A stretch of 57,669 bases of DNA from positions 1-57,669 of the forward strand of contig NZ_JXWY01000007.1 in assembly GCF_000934465.1 (NCBI RefSeq), given 5' to 3'. This DNA comes from Staphylococcus microti. Its GTDB lineage: Bacteria > Bacillota > Bacilli > Staphylococcales > Staphylococcaceae. Positions 28,338-38,630 of the stretch are shown piece by piece (positions within the stretch are counted from its first letter, which is position 1; the number at the start of each line of letters is the position of its first letter). Made by a program: the position numbers and the translations under genes. The notes below the pieces were generated by a model. It saw only the letters and a program-made list of their open reading frames with translations, was not told the origin of the DNA and searched no databases.

Positions 28338-30011
28338 TTGAATTTAGTAAAAAAGAAAAATAAAAATATACGCATCATCCCACTCGGTGGTGTAGGCGAA
28401 ATTGCCAAGAATATGTATATCGTTGAAGTTGATGATGAAATGTTTATGTTGGATGCGGGATTGAAGTTCCCAGAAGATGAAATGCTCGGTATTGATATCG
28501 TTATTCCAGACATCCAATATGTCATTGAAAATAAGCACAAGTTAAAAGGGATTTTTTTAACGCATGGTCACGAACACGCGATTGGTGCGGTTTCTTATGT
28601 TTTAGAACAAGTGGATGCGCCAGTGTATGGCTCAAAGTTAACAATTGCGTTGATTAAAGAGAATATGCGTGCACGTCAAATTGACAAAAAGATTCGCTAC
28701 TACGTTGTGAATAATGAGTCTGTGATGCGCTTTAAGAGTGTCAATGTTACATTCTTTAGTACGACGCACAGTATTCCAGATAGTTTAGGTGTATGTATTC
28801 ATACATCTTACGGTGCCATTGTATACACAGGTGAATTTAAGTTTGATCAAAGCTTACACGGTCACTATGCACCGGATTTGAAAAAAATGGCTGAAATTGG
28901 TGACGAAGGGGTATTTGCGTTGTTGAGTGATTCAACGGAAGCAGAAAAACCAGGCTATAATACGCCAGAAAATGTCATTGAAAGCCATATGTTTGATGCG
29001 TTTACGAAAGCACAAGGACGCATTATCGTATCATGTTACGCTTCTAACTTTATTCGTATCCAACAAGTTTTGAATATCGCAAGCAAGTTAAATCGTAAAG
29101 TGTCATTTTTAGGTCGTTCGCTTGAAAGTTCATTTAATATTGCGCGTAAAATGGGCTATTTTAACATTCCAAAAGACTTATTAATTCCAATTAATGAAGT
29201 TGAAAACTACCCGAAAAATGAAGTCATCATTATTGCGACAGGTATGCAAGGTGAGCCTGTTGAAGCGTTGAGTCAAATGGCACAAAACAAACATAAAATC
29301 ATGAATATTCAACGCGGTGACTCAGTGTTCTTAGCGATTACTGCTTCAGCGAACATGGAAGTGATTATTGGTGACACATTGAATGAACTTGCACGTGCAG
29401 GTGCGATTGTGATCCCAAATAATAAAAAAATCCACGCATCCAGTCACGGTTGCATGGAAGAATTGAAATTGATGTTAAACATGATGAAACCTGAATATTT
29501 TATTCCGGTTCAAGGTGAATTTAAAATGCAAATTGCCCATGCGAAGCTTGCAAGCGAAGCGGGTGTTGCGCCAGAAAAAATCTTCTTAGTGGAGTCTGGC
29601 GATGTGATCAATTTTGATGGTCAAGATATGACATTAAATGAAAAAGTGAACGCTGGTAATATTTTAATTGATGGTATCGGTGTTGGCGATGTCGGTAATA
29701 TCGTATTACGAGATCGTCATTTACTAGCGGAAGACGGTATTTTCATTGCTGTTGTTACACTTGATCCGAAAAATAGACGTATTGCTGCAGGGCCTGAAAT
29801 TCAATCACGTGGTTTTGTTTACGTCCGTGAGAGTGAAGCATTGCTCAAAGAAGCTGAAGAAAAAGTGCGTGAAATTGTTGAAGCAGGTCTTCAAGAAAAA
29901 CGTATCGAATGGTCAGAAATTAAACAAAATATGCGCGATCAAATTAGCAAGTTATTGTTTGAAAGTACGCGCAGACGTCCGATGATTATACCAGTCATTT
30001 CTGAAATTTAG
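28338..30011 (+). CDS. rnjB: Ribonuclease J2
   Basis: RNase J2 is a metallo-beta-lactamase/beta-CASP nuclease that pairs with RNase J1 in mRNA decay and rRNA maturation. The 557-residue length equals S. aureus J2. The start is a TTG with AGGAGG seven bases upstream; the open frame extends to 28269 but homology begins at this TTG. The metal motif reads [10 protein letters not shown] rather than the canonical HGHEDHIGG, so the site is altered, as in staphylococcal J2, which has little activity of its own and mainly supports J1. It probably ends in the strong terminator at 30041. Confidence 0.95.
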   Translation: MNLVKKKNKNIRIIPLGGVGEIAKNMYIVEVDDEMFMLDAGLKFPEDEMLGIDIVIPDIQYVIENKHKLKGIFLTHGHEHAIGAVSYVLEQVDAPVYGSKLTIALIKENMRARQIDKKIRYYVVNNESVMRFKSVNVTFFSTTHSIPDSLGVCIHTSYGAIVYTGEFKFDQSLHGHYAPDLKKMAEIGDEGVFALLSDSTEAEKPGYNTPENVIESHMFDAFTKAQGRIIVSCYASNFIRIQQVLNIASKLNRKVSFLGRSLESSFNIARKMGYFNIPKDLLIPINEVENYPKNEVIIIATGMQGEPVEALSQMAQNKHKIMNIQRGDSVFLAITASANMEVIIGDTLNELARAGAIVIPNNKKIHASSHGCMEELKLMLNMMKPEYFIPVQGEFKMQIAHAKLASEAGVAPEKIFLVESGDVINFDGQDMTLNEKVNAGNILIDGIGVGDVGNIVLRDRHLLAEDGIFIAVVTLDPKNRRIAAGPEIQSRGFVYVRESEALLKEAEEKVREIVEAGLQEKRIEWSEIKQNMRDQISKLLFESTRRRPMIIPVISEI

Positions 30012-30040
30012 TTTTGATACGTCAATAGTGTGAGTGTTAC

Positions 30041-30100
30041 AAAAAACGAATCTTACTCTTTAAAATGGTCGTTAGTTTTAAAGAGCAGATTCGCTTTTTT
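30041..30100 (+). terminator. Strong terminator after rnjB
   Basis: A long stem (CGAATCT with AGATTCG, then CTCTTTAAAA with TTTTAAAGAG) is followed by six T and preceded by six A, so it could work in both directions. Confidence 0.92.
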
Positions 30101-30154
30101 ACATCATGCTTATATACATAATTTATTTTCAAAGAAAGAAGCAGGTGACGATGT

Positions 30155-32521
30155 ATGGCGCAAACGAAGAAGCGTAAAACACAAACGTCGCGTAGTAAAA
30201 AGCGCACGCCAAAGAAAAAACAAAAAGATTCGCCGTTACGCTTTGTCATAGCGATTGCTGTCGTTGTACTCGTGATGTTAGGCATTTTTCAATTAGGTTT
30301 AGTCGGTGTTGGGATTGATAGTTTCTTCAATTATTTATTCGGACTGACACGCTATGTGACATATATTTTAATTTTATTAACGACTGGCTTTTTAGCTTAT
30401 AATAGTAAACTGCCAAAAACGAGACGTGTGCCAGGTTCAATCGTGTTACAAGTCGCATTGTTGTTTGTTGCACAACTCTATTATCGCGTTGTTGGTGGTG
30501 TTCAAGCACAACGTGAACCAGTGTTATCATACGTATTTAAACAGTATGATACTGAAGCGTTTCCGAATTTTGGTGGGGGTGTGATTGGTTACTACCTTAT
30601 CGAATTGTTTGCACCATTGATTTCATGGGCGGGCGTTGTGTTACTCACGCTTTTACTATTGATTTCTAGTGGTATTTTATTAATGAAGAAACGTCATCGT
30701 GATGTTGCGAAACAATGGTTCGAGCATCTTAAACAGTTTACGACGAACAGTTATTTCAAACTGACGAAATTCCGCGAACAGCGACGTATGGCAAGTGCTG
30801 AGAAGAAAGCGCAGAAACGTCAGCAACGTGAAGTACAGGCAAATGAACCGAAAGATGTGTCTGATTTTGTAGAAGTACATGGTGCTACAGATGAATCAGA
30901 TGTTCCATCTATTCCGATTTTGAGACATCAAGCGTCACACGAACCAGAACCAGCTATGCCTGATACGGCATCGTCTCAAGAACCGATGCATTTATCGAAC
31001 GATATGCCGAAAAGAAAACCAACAGTACGTACTGAAGAACCGCCAGCGGATGATGATACGCCTGCTGAGGGATCAATTTCAGAAGCAGGTGAAGTGGCGA
31101 ACCAAGCTTACAAGTTACCACCGTTTTCATTGTTAAATGCGCCGAAGAAACAGCAGTCTGTTGCTAAAGCAGATGTGCAACGTAAAGGGAAGTTGTTAGA
31201 AACGACGCTTAAAAACTTCGGTGTTAATGCGAAAGTGACGCAAATTCGTATTGGTCCGGCTGTAACACAGTATGAAATTCAGCCTGCACAAGGGGTTAAA
31301 GTGAGTCGCATTGTGAATTTACATAGCGATTTAGCACTTGCATTGGCAGCGAAAGATATTCGTATTGAAGCTCCAATTCCTGGAAAGTCAGCGGTTGGGA
31401 TAGAAGTGCCGAACGACCATATTTCGCTCGTTACATTGAAAGAAGTGTTAGATGAGAAGTTTCCAGCGTCTAATAAACTTGAAGTAGCACTGGGTCGTGA
31501 TATTTCAGGTGAACCGATTACTGCGGAGTTGGATAAAATGCCGCATTTACTTGTTGCAGGTTCAACAGGGAGCGGTAAGTCGGTATGTATCAACGGTATG
31601 ATCACGAGTATTTTATTAAATGCGAAACCACATGAAGTTAAACTGATGATGATTGACCCGAAAATGGTGGAATTGAATGTGTACAATGGCATTCCACATT
31701 TATTAACACCTGTTGTAACGAACCCGCATAAAGCAGCACAAGCGCTTGAAAAGGTTGTTGCTGAGATGGAGCGACGTTACGATTTGTTCCAACATTCAGG
31801 TACACGTAATATTAAAGGGTATAATGCTTATATTGAGCGACAAAATAAGGAACTTAATGAAAAGCATCCGTTATTGCCATACATTGTCGTAATTGTCGAT
31901 GAGTTGGCAGACTTAATGATGGTAGCAGGTAAAGATGTTGAAACAGCCATTACACGTATTACACAAATGGCACGTGCAGCGGGAATTCATTTGATTATCG
32001 CGACACAAAGACCATCTGTGGATGTTATTACAGGACTTATTAAAAACAACATCCCATCACGTATCGCATTCGCGGTTAGTTCACAAACGGATTCGCGAAC
32101 GATTATCGATAGCGGTGGGGCGGAAAAATTATTAGGTAAGGGCGATATGCTGTTTATTAAAAATGGTGGTTCAACGCGTACACGTGTACAAGGTGCATTT
32201 CTAAGTGATAATGAAGTTCAAAAAGTCGTGGACTACGTCGTGGCACAACAACGTGCGAACTATGTAAAAGAGATGACACCTGATGCACAGCCAGAAGGTG
32301 CGGAAGCGACTGAGAGCGATGATCCACTTTATAAAGAAGCATATCTCTTTGTGATAGAACAGCAAAAAGCGAGCACGTCATTGTTACAACGCCAATTTAG
32401 AATTGGTTATAACCGTGCATCCCGTATTATGGACGACCTTGAACGCAATCAAGTCATCGGTCCGCAAAAAGGCAGTAAACCAAGACAAATATTAGTTGAT
32501 TTAAACGATAATGAGGTGTAA
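30155..32521 (+). CDS. DNA translocase of the FtsK/SpoIIIE family
   Basis: This membrane-anchored ATPase pumps chromosomal DNA through the closing septum. The 788-residue protein has a basic N terminus, about four membrane segments (about 30-175), a hydrophilic acidic linker, and the motor with Walker [11 protein letters not shown] near 470 and Walker [11 protein letters not shown]. The C-terminal gamma winged helix ([20 protein letters not shown]) recognises orienting sequences. The size matches S. aureus SpoIIIE. AGGTGA supports the ATG at 30155; an ATG at 30151 is in another frame. Staphylococci have two such translocases and this position is the spoIIIE locus. Confidence 0.95.
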   Translation: MAQTKKRKTQTSRSKKRTPKKKQKDSPLRFVIAIAVVVLVMLGIFQLGLVGVGIDSFFNYLFGLTRYVTYILILLTTGFLAYNSKLPKTRRVPGSIVLQVALLFVAQLYYRVVGGVQAQREPVLSYVFKQYDTEAFPNFGGGVIGYYLIELFAPLISWAGVVLLTLLLLISSGILLMKKRHRDVAKQWFEHLKQFTTNSYFKLTKFREQRRMASAEKKAQKRQQREVQANEPKDVSDFVEVHGATDESDVPSIPILRHQASHEPEPAMPDTASSQEPMHLSNDMPKRKPTVRTEEPPADDDTPAEGSISEAGEVANQAYKLPPFSLLNAPKKQQSVAKADVQRKGKLLETTLKNFGVNAKVTQIRIGPAVTQYEIQPAQGVKVSRIVNLHSDLALALAAKDIRIEAPIPGKSAVGIEVPNDHISLVTLKEVLDEKFPASNKLEVALGRDISGEPITAELDKMPHLLVAGSTGSGKSVCINGMITSILLNAKPHEVKLMMIDPKMVELNVYNGIPHLLTPVVTNPHKAAQALEKVVAEMERRYDLFQHSGTRNIKGYNAYIERQNKELNEKHPLLPYIVVIVDELADLMMVAGKDVETAITRITQMARAAGIHLIIATQRPSVDVITGLIKNNIPSRIAFAVSSQTDSRTIIDSGGAEKLLGKGDMLFIKNGGSTRTRVQGAFLSDNEVQKVVDYVVAQQRANYVKEMTPDAQPEGAEATESDDPLYKEAYLFVIEQQKASTSLLQRQFRIGYNRASRIMDDLERNQVIGPQKGSKPRQILVDLNDNEV

Positions 32522-32523
32522 AT

Positions 32524-33240
32524 GTGTCCATTAATCCTGATGTAAATAAAGTAAAAGAATGGATTTTAACAGAAATTGAACAACAACAATTGAAACCAGG
32601 GGAATCGTTGCCTAGTTTATTAACGATGGCACGTGCATGTGACGTTAAAACAGACAATGTACAAGTAGCGATTCATGAATTAGTGACAGAGCAAATTGTT
32701 ACAGAAAATTTTGAGGAAGGTGTGCGTGTGAAAACACCACAACCTTTCTTTTATCCGCTTGACGAATTGATGAGTATCGGTGCGATGATTAGAGAAAAAG
32801 GGTATCGCGAAGGCACAGTCTTTTTAAGTTTAGACGAAGAAGTCGCATCAAAAGATGACTGTCGCGTCATGAATCTTGAAAAAGATACGATGATTACAGT
32901 TATTGAACGTATTCGTACAGCGGATGATCAACCTGTCGTCTATTGCTTAGATAAAGTTGCTGAGAATGTGTTGCAATATTTTGGTACACATGACCAACAG
33001 ACATCTATACTGAAAGCGATTGAGCAAGCGACAGCACAAACAGTTGCTTATGCTGAAACAGAGATTGAAGCCATCAGCTATGAACCTTATATTTCTGAAG
33101 CACTTGATGCTGATCCGCATGAAGGCTTAATGTTACTTCGCCAAGTGCATTACACAACAGAAGGAAAACCTGTTTTATACTCATTAAATTATTTTAAAAG
33201 TAGTCTCGTAAAATTCCGAGCAGTTAGAAAGCGACTATAG
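32524..33240 (+). CDS. ymfC: GntR-family transcriptional regulator (YmfC-like)
   Basis: The 238-residue protein has an N-terminal GntR winged helix (about 8-65, with GESLPSLLTMARACDVKTDN) and a C-terminal UTRA-like ligand domain, ending ...KSSLVKFRAVRKRL. The start is GTG with GAGGTG upstream, two bases after the ftsK stop, so they are probably cotranscribed. In B. subtilis ymfC lies at this same place after spoIIIE. The ligand and targets are unknown; HutC-type members sense sugars or amino sugars. Confidence 0.88.
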   Translation: MSINPDVNKVKEWILTEIEQQQLKPGESLPSLLTMARACDVKTDNVQVAIHELVTEQIVTENFEEGVRVKTPQPFFYPLDELMSIGAMIREKGYREGTVFLSLDEEVASKDDCRVMNLEKDTMITVIERIRTADDQPVVYCLDKVAENVLQYFGTHDQQTSILKAIEQATAQTVAYAETEIEAISYEPYISEALDADPHEGLMLLRQVHYTTEGKPVLYSLNYFKSSLVKFRAVRKRL

Positions 33241-33265
33241 TGATAGCTTTAAAGGAGCGATGTTT

Positions 33266-34531
33266 ATGACTTTACATTCAGATATACCGATACATGTTTT
33301 ACCAACTGATAAATTTAAAACGACAACAATCACATTTAAATTAATGGCACCACTCGATATTGAAACGATGACGGAGCGTTCATTGTTAAGCAAAATGCTT
33401 GTACGTGCGACGAAAAAATACCCAACGGATAAGGCGTTCAATCAACACTTATCACATTTATATGGTGCATATTTAAATAGCAATGTCACTAAATTTAAAG
33501 ATCGTCACGTTATAACAATCAGTTTAGAAATCGTCAATGAACGATACTTACAAGACGACATGTCACTTTTGGATGAGGGGATTCAACTTTTAAAAGAAGT
33601 AATCATGAACCCACTTGTTCACGATGGTGCATTTGATGAGACATTTTTGGCACAAGAAAAACGCTTGCTACAGAATAAGTTAGCGGCGATTGAGGATAAT
33701 AAAACGCAATTGTCGTATTTGAATTTATTAAAAAATATGTTTGGCGATCATGCCTATAGTTACCCAGCTGTAGGACAACGTGAGCATTTAGCACGCATTA
33801 ACGCCCAGTCATTGTTCGATACATATCAAAGTATGTTACAAAATGATAGTTGTTCTGTTTATGTGGTTGGTAATGTTGATGAAGCGACAACAATTGAGAA
33901 GTTAACTTCAGCTTTTAACATTCAACCATTTACATATCAATCGACAGACGACGCACAACCAATTCATCCAGATCAGCCGGTGAATGAAGTCGTAGAAACG
34001 GAAGAGATTGATCAAACGAAATTGAATATGGGCTTCCGTTTTCCAACGCAATATGGTAAAGAAGATTACCCTGCACTCGTTGTTTTTAATATGATGTTCG
34101 GTGGTGATCCGTCTTCAGTGTTATTTAATGAAGTGCGTGAAAAACAAAGTCTCGCTTATTCCATTCATTCACAAATCGATGGTAAAAATGGCTATCTGTT
34201 CGTTTTAAGTGGTGTTTCAAGCGATGCGTATGAAGCTGCAAAGACGACAATTATCGATGCGTTTGAACAGTTCAAACAAGGTCACTTTACCGATGAAAAA
34301 ATGGCATTAGCGAAAAAGATTATTTTATCACATCGCAAAGAATTGAAAGATCGTCCGAAGCAAATGATTGAGTTGATGCACAATCGACTTTTAGTAGAAA
34401 ATCCGGAGTCAGAAAGTACATTTATCGAACGCATTCAAGCAGTGACGAAAGCTGATATTCAAGCACTATGTCAACGTGCGCAATTGGATACCATTTATAT
34501 TATGACAAAGGCGGTGGATGAAGATGCGTAA
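33266..34531 (+). CDS. ymfF: M16-family peptidase-like protein YmfF (catalytically inactive half)
   Basis: This is a 421-residue insulinase/processing-peptidase-fold protein. It lacks the HxxEH zinc motif, so it is the inactive partner of the next gene, which has it, like M16B heterodimers. In B. subtilis YmfF and YmfH are linked to EF-P 5-aminopentanol modification. Two ATGs are in frame, at 33260 and 33266. AAAGGAG at 33251-33257 is only two bases from the first but eight from the second, so the second is chosen. It overlaps ymfH by 14 bases. Confidence 0.9.
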   Translation: MTLHSDIPIHVLPTDKFKTTTITFKLMAPLDIETMTERSLLSKMLVRATKKYPTDKAFNQHLSHLYGAYLNSNVTKFKDRHVITISLEIVNERYLQDDMSLLDEGIQLLKEVIMNPLVHDGAFDETFLAQEKRLLQNKLAAIEDNKTQLSYLNLLKNMFGDHAYSYPAVGQREHLARINAQSLFDTYQSMLQNDSCSVYVVGNVDEATTIEKLTSAFNIQPFTYQSTDDAQPIHPDQPVNEVVETEEIDQTKLNMGFRFPTQYGKEDYPALVVFNMMFGGDPSSVLFNEVREKQSLAYSIHSQIDGKNGYLFVLSGVSSDAYEAAKTTIIDAFEQFKQGHFTDEKMALAKKIILSHRKELKDRPKQMIELMHNRLLVENPESESTFIERIQAVTKADIQALCQRAQLDTIYIMTKAVDEDA

Positions 34532-35813
34532 AACATACTACCAGCAAATTGATGAAACAGTGTATCAAACAAAGTTAGACAATGGTTTGACGCTCTTTGT
34601 TATCCCTAAAGAAGGGTTTCAAAAAACATACGTCACATATACAACGCAATTTGGTTCGCTCGATTCTCGATTCAAACCGCACCAATCAGATGAATTTGTG
34701 ACAGTTCCAGACGGCGTTGCACATTTTTTAGAACATAAATTGTTTGAAAAAGAAGAAGGCGACTTATTTACTGAGTTTGCGGAATATGACGCACAAGTCA
34801 ATGCGTTTACCAGCTTTGATCGCACGAGCTATCTTTTTAGCGCAACGAATTACATTGATGAAAATATTATTCGTTTGTTAAAAATGGTGGAGTCACCGTA
34901 TTTTACAGAAGCATCTGTTGAAAAAGAAAAAGGGATCATCGCTGAAGAAATTAAGATGTATCAAGAACAACCGGGCTATCGCTTAATGTTCAATACTTTG
35001 CGTGGGTTATATCATGAACACCCTGTCAAAGTTGATATTGCAGGCAGTGTTGAAAGTATTTATGAGATAACGAAAGATGATTTATATCTTTGTTACGAAA
35101 CATTTTATCATCCGTCAAATATGGTGTTGTTTGTCGTTGGCGATGTGGATCCAACACATATTCATCAACTTGTAAAAACACATGAAGATGCACGTCAAAT
35201 TGCTGCACAACCTGAGATTGTTCGTGACCCACTACATGAGGCACATGAAACGGTCGAGACGGAAGTGCGTGAAGCGATGCATATTCAGTCACCACGTTTA
35301 ATGCTCGGTTTTAAAAATTATCAGCAAGATGTGTCAAATCGTCGTCGCGTTCAAGAAGATATTGAAATGTCGTTTTTCTTTGAATTAGTTTTTGGGGAAG
35401 AAACAGCGTTTTATCAATCATTATTGAATGATCATTTAATCGATACGACATTTAGTTATCAAACGGTCATCGAGCCGACGTACAGTTTTTCAATTGTCAC
35501 TTCAACGACAGAAGCACCAGATAAGTTGAAAGCGTGCTTACTTGATGAGTTGAAGAACAAGTGGGGCCAAGTAGATGATCAAGAAGCTTTTGATCTATTG
35601 AAACGTCAATTTATCGGCGAGTACGTTTCAAGCTTGAACTCTCCAGAATATATTGCAAATCAAGCGACAAAGTATTACTTTGACGGTGTGGCATTGTTTG
35701 ACTTATTAGCAATTATTGACGACATCACATTAGATTCCATGAATGAAACGGTACGTCAACGTCTAGATTTGGATAATGTAGTAGACAGTCGCTTGGAGAT
35801 GAAAACATCATGA
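34518..35813 (+). CDS. ymfH: M16-family zinc peptidase YmfH
   Basis: The 431-residue protein has the inverted zinc motif HFLEH in VAHFLEHKLFEKEEGD near residue 70, with the downstream EKGIIAEEIKMY glutamates, so it should be the active member of the YmfF/YmfH pair. The start is uncertain between the ATG at 34518 and the ATG at 34524, as both suit the GGTGG upstream. Its stop overlaps ymfI by four bases (ATGA). The cluster with ymfI suggests a role in EF-P modification, by analogy with B. subtilis. Confidence 0.92.
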   Translation: MKMRKTYYQQIDETVYQTKLDNGLTLFVIPKEGFQKTYVTYTTQFGSLDSRFKPHQSDEFVTVPDGVAHFLEHKLFEKEEGDLFTEFAEYDAQVNAFTSFDRTSYLFSATNYIDENIIRLLKMVESPYFTEASVEKEKGIIAEEIKMYQEQPGYRLMFNTLRGLYHEHPVKVDIAGSVESIYEITKDDLYLCYETFYHPSNMVLFVVGDVDPTHIHQLVKTHEDARQIAAQPEIVRDPLHEAHETVETEVREAMHIQSPRLMLGFKNYQQDVSNRRRVQEDIEMSFFFELVFGEETAFYQSLLNDHLIDTTFSYQTVIEPTYSFSIVTSTTEAPDKLKACLLDELKNKWGQVDDQEAFDLLKRQFIGEYVSSLNSPEYIANQATKYYFDGVALFDLLAIIDDITLDSMNETVRQRLDLDNVVDSRLEMKTS

Positions 35814-36511
35814 AGGCGCTCGTTGTAGGTGGCTCTGGAACGATAGGTCGTGCGATCGTGCATGACCTTCTTTCTCGTGGATACGAAGTCATTTTGACGT
35901 ACCATACAGCCTCACACGAAGAATTGACGAAGTTATATGACGGTCACCCCGTGCAACTGTTGCAATTGGATGTTTCACAACCGATTGCATTTGAACGTTT
36001 GGCATTTATTCAAAATTTAGATGCTTTGATTTATGTAAGCGGTAAAAGCTTATTCGGTATGTTGCAAGATATGACGGATACACAAATTGATGAAACATAC
36101 CGTATCAATGTTTTTAATTTTATTAAGCTGAGTCAACATTTTGTCGGGCAATTGATGGCACGTCCACACGGTCGCATCATTGTGATTTCTTCTATTTGGG
36201 GTGAAACTGGGGCGAGTTTTGAAACGGTTTATTCTGCGATGAAAGCAGCGCAAATTGGCTTTGTAAAAGCGTTGAGTCAAGAACTCGCACTGACGAATGT
36301 GACAGTGAATGCTGTTGCACCGGGTGCTGTTGCAGGTGCAATGAGCAATCAACTGAGTGATGAAGATTTGTCAGCCTTATTAGCAGAACTGCCACAAAAT
36401 CGCTTGGTAGAACCTGAAGAAGTGGCACATGTTGTCGGTCATTTACTATCGCCATTATCCCAAAGTATTACAGGAACCGTGCAACGTATTAATGGTGGCT
36501 GGTATTTATAA
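35810..36511 (+). CDS. ymfI: Short-chain dehydrogenase YmfI (EF-P 5-aminopentanone reductase type)
   Basis: The 233-residue protein has a Rossmann GGSGTIGRAI at the N terminus, the catalytic Ser region VISSIWGETGA, and YSAMK (the YxxxK motif) near 143-147. In B. subtilis YmfI reduces the 5-aminopentanone attached to EF-P Lys32 to 5-aminopentanol. A general 3-oxoacyl-ACP reductase role (FabG-like) is an older annotation. Position within ymfF-ymfH-ymfI-ymfK-ymfM supports the EF-P role. It is coupled to ymfH by an ATGA overlap. Confidence 0.9.
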   Translation: MKALVVGGSGTIGRAIVHDLLSRGYEVILTYHTASHEELTKLYDGHPVQLLQLDVSQPIAFERLAFIQNLDALIYVSGKSLFGMLQDMTDTQIDETYRINVFNFIKLSQHFVGQLMARPHGRIIVISSIWGETGASFETVYSAMKAAQIGFVKALSQELALTNVTVNAVAPGAVAGAMSNQLSDEDLSALLAELPQNRLVEPEEVAHVVGHLLSPLSQSITGTVQRINGGWYL

Positions 36512-36559
36512 TTGTTATAATACGAACAAAGAGATAAGCGCTTGAAGGGGTGAGCACAT

Positions 36560-37399
36560 ATGTCGACAGCTGAAAAGAAAGAATGGTATTTGGAGTATGA
36601 TATTAACACGAACCGTGCAGGCTTGCTTGGAGACGTGTCGAGTTTGCTCGGTATGATGGGCATTAATATCGGATCGATTAACGGGATTAAGACATCAAGA
36701 CGTGCATTTATTATCAAATCAGATAGTGAAGAAAAGGTGAAACGCTTTGAAACATTATTAAAAGAAATTGATGATATTTCATTGCGTGTTTTAAGACCGC
36801 CAGAATTAAAAGACCGATTGGCAGTGCGGCACGGTCGTTATTTAAAACAAGACAAGCAAGATAAAAAAATCTTTCGTTTTGAACGCGATGATCTTGGATT
36901 ACTCGTCGACTTTATGGCAGAGTTATTTAAAGAAGATGGACATAAGTTAATCGGTATTCGTGGGATGCCGCGTGTTGGTAAAACAGAATCTATCGTAGCA
37001 GGCAGTGTATCGGCACATAAGCGTTGGTTGTTTATTAGTTCAACACTGATTAAACAAACGGTGCGCAGTTCATTGATCAAAGGGGAATATGACGCCGATC
37101 ATGTGTATATTATTGATGGTGCAGTGACTGCTCGTGAACGAGATCCGAAACATCAGCAGCTTGTAAGAGAAGTGATGGCATTACCGTCTATTAAAGTGGT
37201 TGAACATCCAGACTTATTTGTAGAATCTGGTGACTATCAAATGGAAGATTTTGATTATATTATCGAGTTGCGTGCGGAAGAAAATCAAGAAATTGCCTAT
37301 GATGATATGAAACAACAAACGGTACGCAGTAAAAATAATTTAGATTTTGGTGGCGGCGATCCATTCGGTGGTTTTGGAGACGGCTTTGGTGGATTTTAG
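36560..37399 (+). CDS. ymfK: YmfK/DUF3388-family protein with ACT-like and P-loop regions
   Basis: The 279-residue protein begins with a beta-alpha-beta ACT-like domain (about 8-80), then has a phosphate-loop-like GMPRVGKTES near 137-146, and ends in a Gly/Phe/Asp-rich tail (DPFGGFGDGFGGF). The family is conserved at this locus in Bacillales but its function is unknown. AAGGGGTGA lies before the ATG. Neighbours are the EF-P modification genes and ymfM-pgsA. Confidence 0.85.
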   Translation: MSTAEKKEWYLEYDINTNRAGLLGDVSSLLGMMGINIGSINGIKTSRRAFIIKSDSEEKVKRFETLLKEIDDISLRVLRPPELKDRLAVRHGRYLKQDKQDKKIFRFERDDLGLLVDFMAELFKEDGHKLIGIRGMPRVGKTESIVAGSVSAHKRWLFISSTLIKQTVRSSLIKGEYDADHVYIIDGAVTARERDPKHQQLVREVMALPSIKVVEHPDLFVESGDYQMEDFDYIIELRAEENQEIAYDDMKQQTVRSKNNLDFGGGDPFGGFGDGFGGF

Positions 37400-37415
37400 C
37401 TAGGAGGTTAACACA

Positions 37416-37811
37416 TTGAAATTGATCGGAGAAGTTTTACAAAGTAAGCGAGAGCGTTTAGGTATGACGCTGACTGAACTTGAAACGCGCACGCATATTC
37501 AACGTGATACATTGATTGCGATTGAACGGAATGCGTTTGATACGCTCAATCAGCCAGCATATGCTGTTGGTTTTATACGTAAATATGCACAAGCGGTTAA
37601 TTTGGATGGCACACATTTAATTGAAAAACATCAGGAGGAATTACCTGAAACAAATCAATTTGTGTCTACAGCATTGCATCAATTAGCAACGTCTAACCAA
37701 TCGCTCGCATATCAGCAACGCGATAATGAGCCGAAGCAAGTGGCGGTTGTTATTGCAGGTTTTATCTTGGCGTCTGCAGGGCTTTGGGCTGTTTTGAGTC
37801 TTGTGTTATAA
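37416..37811 (+). CDS. ymfM: RodZ-like helix-turn-helix membrane protein (YmfM)
   Basis: The 131-residue protein has an N-terminal Xre/RodZ-type helix-turn-helix (KRERLGMTLTELETRTH, then QPAYAVGFIRKYA) and one C-terminal membrane segment (VAVVIAGFILASAGLWAVL). The full RodZ extracytoplasmic domain is absent, as in other staphylococci. RodZ links MreB to the membrane in rods; staphylococci lack MreB, so the role here is unclear. The start is TTG with AGGAGG upstream. pgsA follows in 40 bases. Confidence 0.88.
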   Translation: MKLIGEVLQSKRERLGMTLTELETRTHIQRDTLIAIERNAFDTLNQPAYAVGFIRKYAQAVNLDGTHLIEKHQEELPETNQFVSTALHQLATSNQSLAYQQRDNEPKQVAVVIAGFILASAGLWAVLSLVL

Positions 37812-37851
37812 TAAGTCGGTATAAAAAGAAATAGTGAAATGAGGATGAATA

Positions 37852-38436
37852 ATGAATATACCAAATCAAATCACGCTGTTTCGTGTGATATTAATTCCTC
37901 TCTTTATGTTATTTGCACTTGTTGACTTTGGTATGGGACAAGTCGCATTGCTTGGAGGACAAGAAGTACGCATTGAATTTTTAATCAGTGGCTTCATTTT
38001 TATTTTAGCGTCCATTAGTGACTTTGTTGACGGCTACTTAGCACGCAAATGGCAACTTGTTACAAACATGGGGAAATTCTTAGACCCGCTTGCAGATAAG
38101 TTACTCGTATCAGCTGCATTAATTGTATTAGTAGAACTTGGTTTAACCAACTCTGTCGTAGCGATTATTATTATCGCGCGTGAATTTGCCGTTACAGGTT
38201 TACGTTTATTACAAATCGAGCAAGGCTTTGTAAGTGCGGCTGGACAACTCGGTAAAATTAAAACGGCTGTTACAATGGTGGCACTCGTCTTTATTTTATT
38301 AGGTGAACCGTTGAGTCAATGGATCGGTTTCTCACTCGGTCAAATTTTATTATACATCGGTGTCTTCTTTACAATTCTATCCGGTGTGGAATATTTCTAT
38401 AAAGGACGCGACGTTTTCTTACAAGACAAACAATAA
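37852..38436 (+). CDS. pgsA: CDP-diacylglycerol-glycerol-3-phosphate 3-phosphatidyltransferase
   Basis: PgsA makes phosphatidylglycerophosphate, the first committed step of phosphatidylglycerol and cardiolipin, from CDP-diacylglycerol, the product of CdsA in this window. The 194-residue membrane protein has the CDP-alcohol phosphotransferase motif: DGYLAR, then G and KFLD, then PLADK (DGxxAR-8-GxxxDxxxD pattern). ATGAGGATG lies before the ATG. It ends in a long terminator. Confidence 0.96.
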   Translation: MNIPNQITLFRVILIPLFMLFALVDFGMGQVALLGGQEVRIEFLISGFIFILASISDFVDGYLARKWQLVTNMGKFLDPLADKLLVSAALIVLVELGLTNSVVAIIIIAREFAVTGLRLLQIEQGFVSAAGQLGKIKTAVTMVALVFILLGEPLSQWIGFSLGQILLYIGVFFTILSGVEYFYKGRDVFLQDKQ

Positions 38437-38469
38437 GAATGGCGGCGTCTTGAGCAATTATAAGTCAAA

Positions 38470-38516
38470 GTGGTATATCAAATCTTTTGCTATAAAGGTT
38501 TGGTGTACCATTTTTT
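38470..38516 (+). terminator. Terminator after pgsA
   Basis: A 19-bp stem with several G-U pairs (TGGTATATCAAATCTTT with AAAGGTTTGGTGTACCA) is followed by six T. Confidence 0.9.
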
Positions 38517-38551
38517 GTGGAAGTAATGAATGGAATTTGGGCATATATTGA

Positions 38552-38578
38552 TTGTTCAAGCGCGTTGTAGGGTATAAT
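38552..38578 (+). promoter_or_regulatory. Candidate promoter of cinA
   Basis: A perfect TATAAT lies at 38573-38578. TTGTTC (38552-38557, 15 bp) or TTGATT (38548-38553, 19 bp) could be the -35; neither spacing is ideal. Confidence 0.45.
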
Positions 38579-38630
38579 ATGTTTGGCATAATGATGTATA
38601 CGTCTGATTTTTGTTTGGGAGGAAGTAGCA

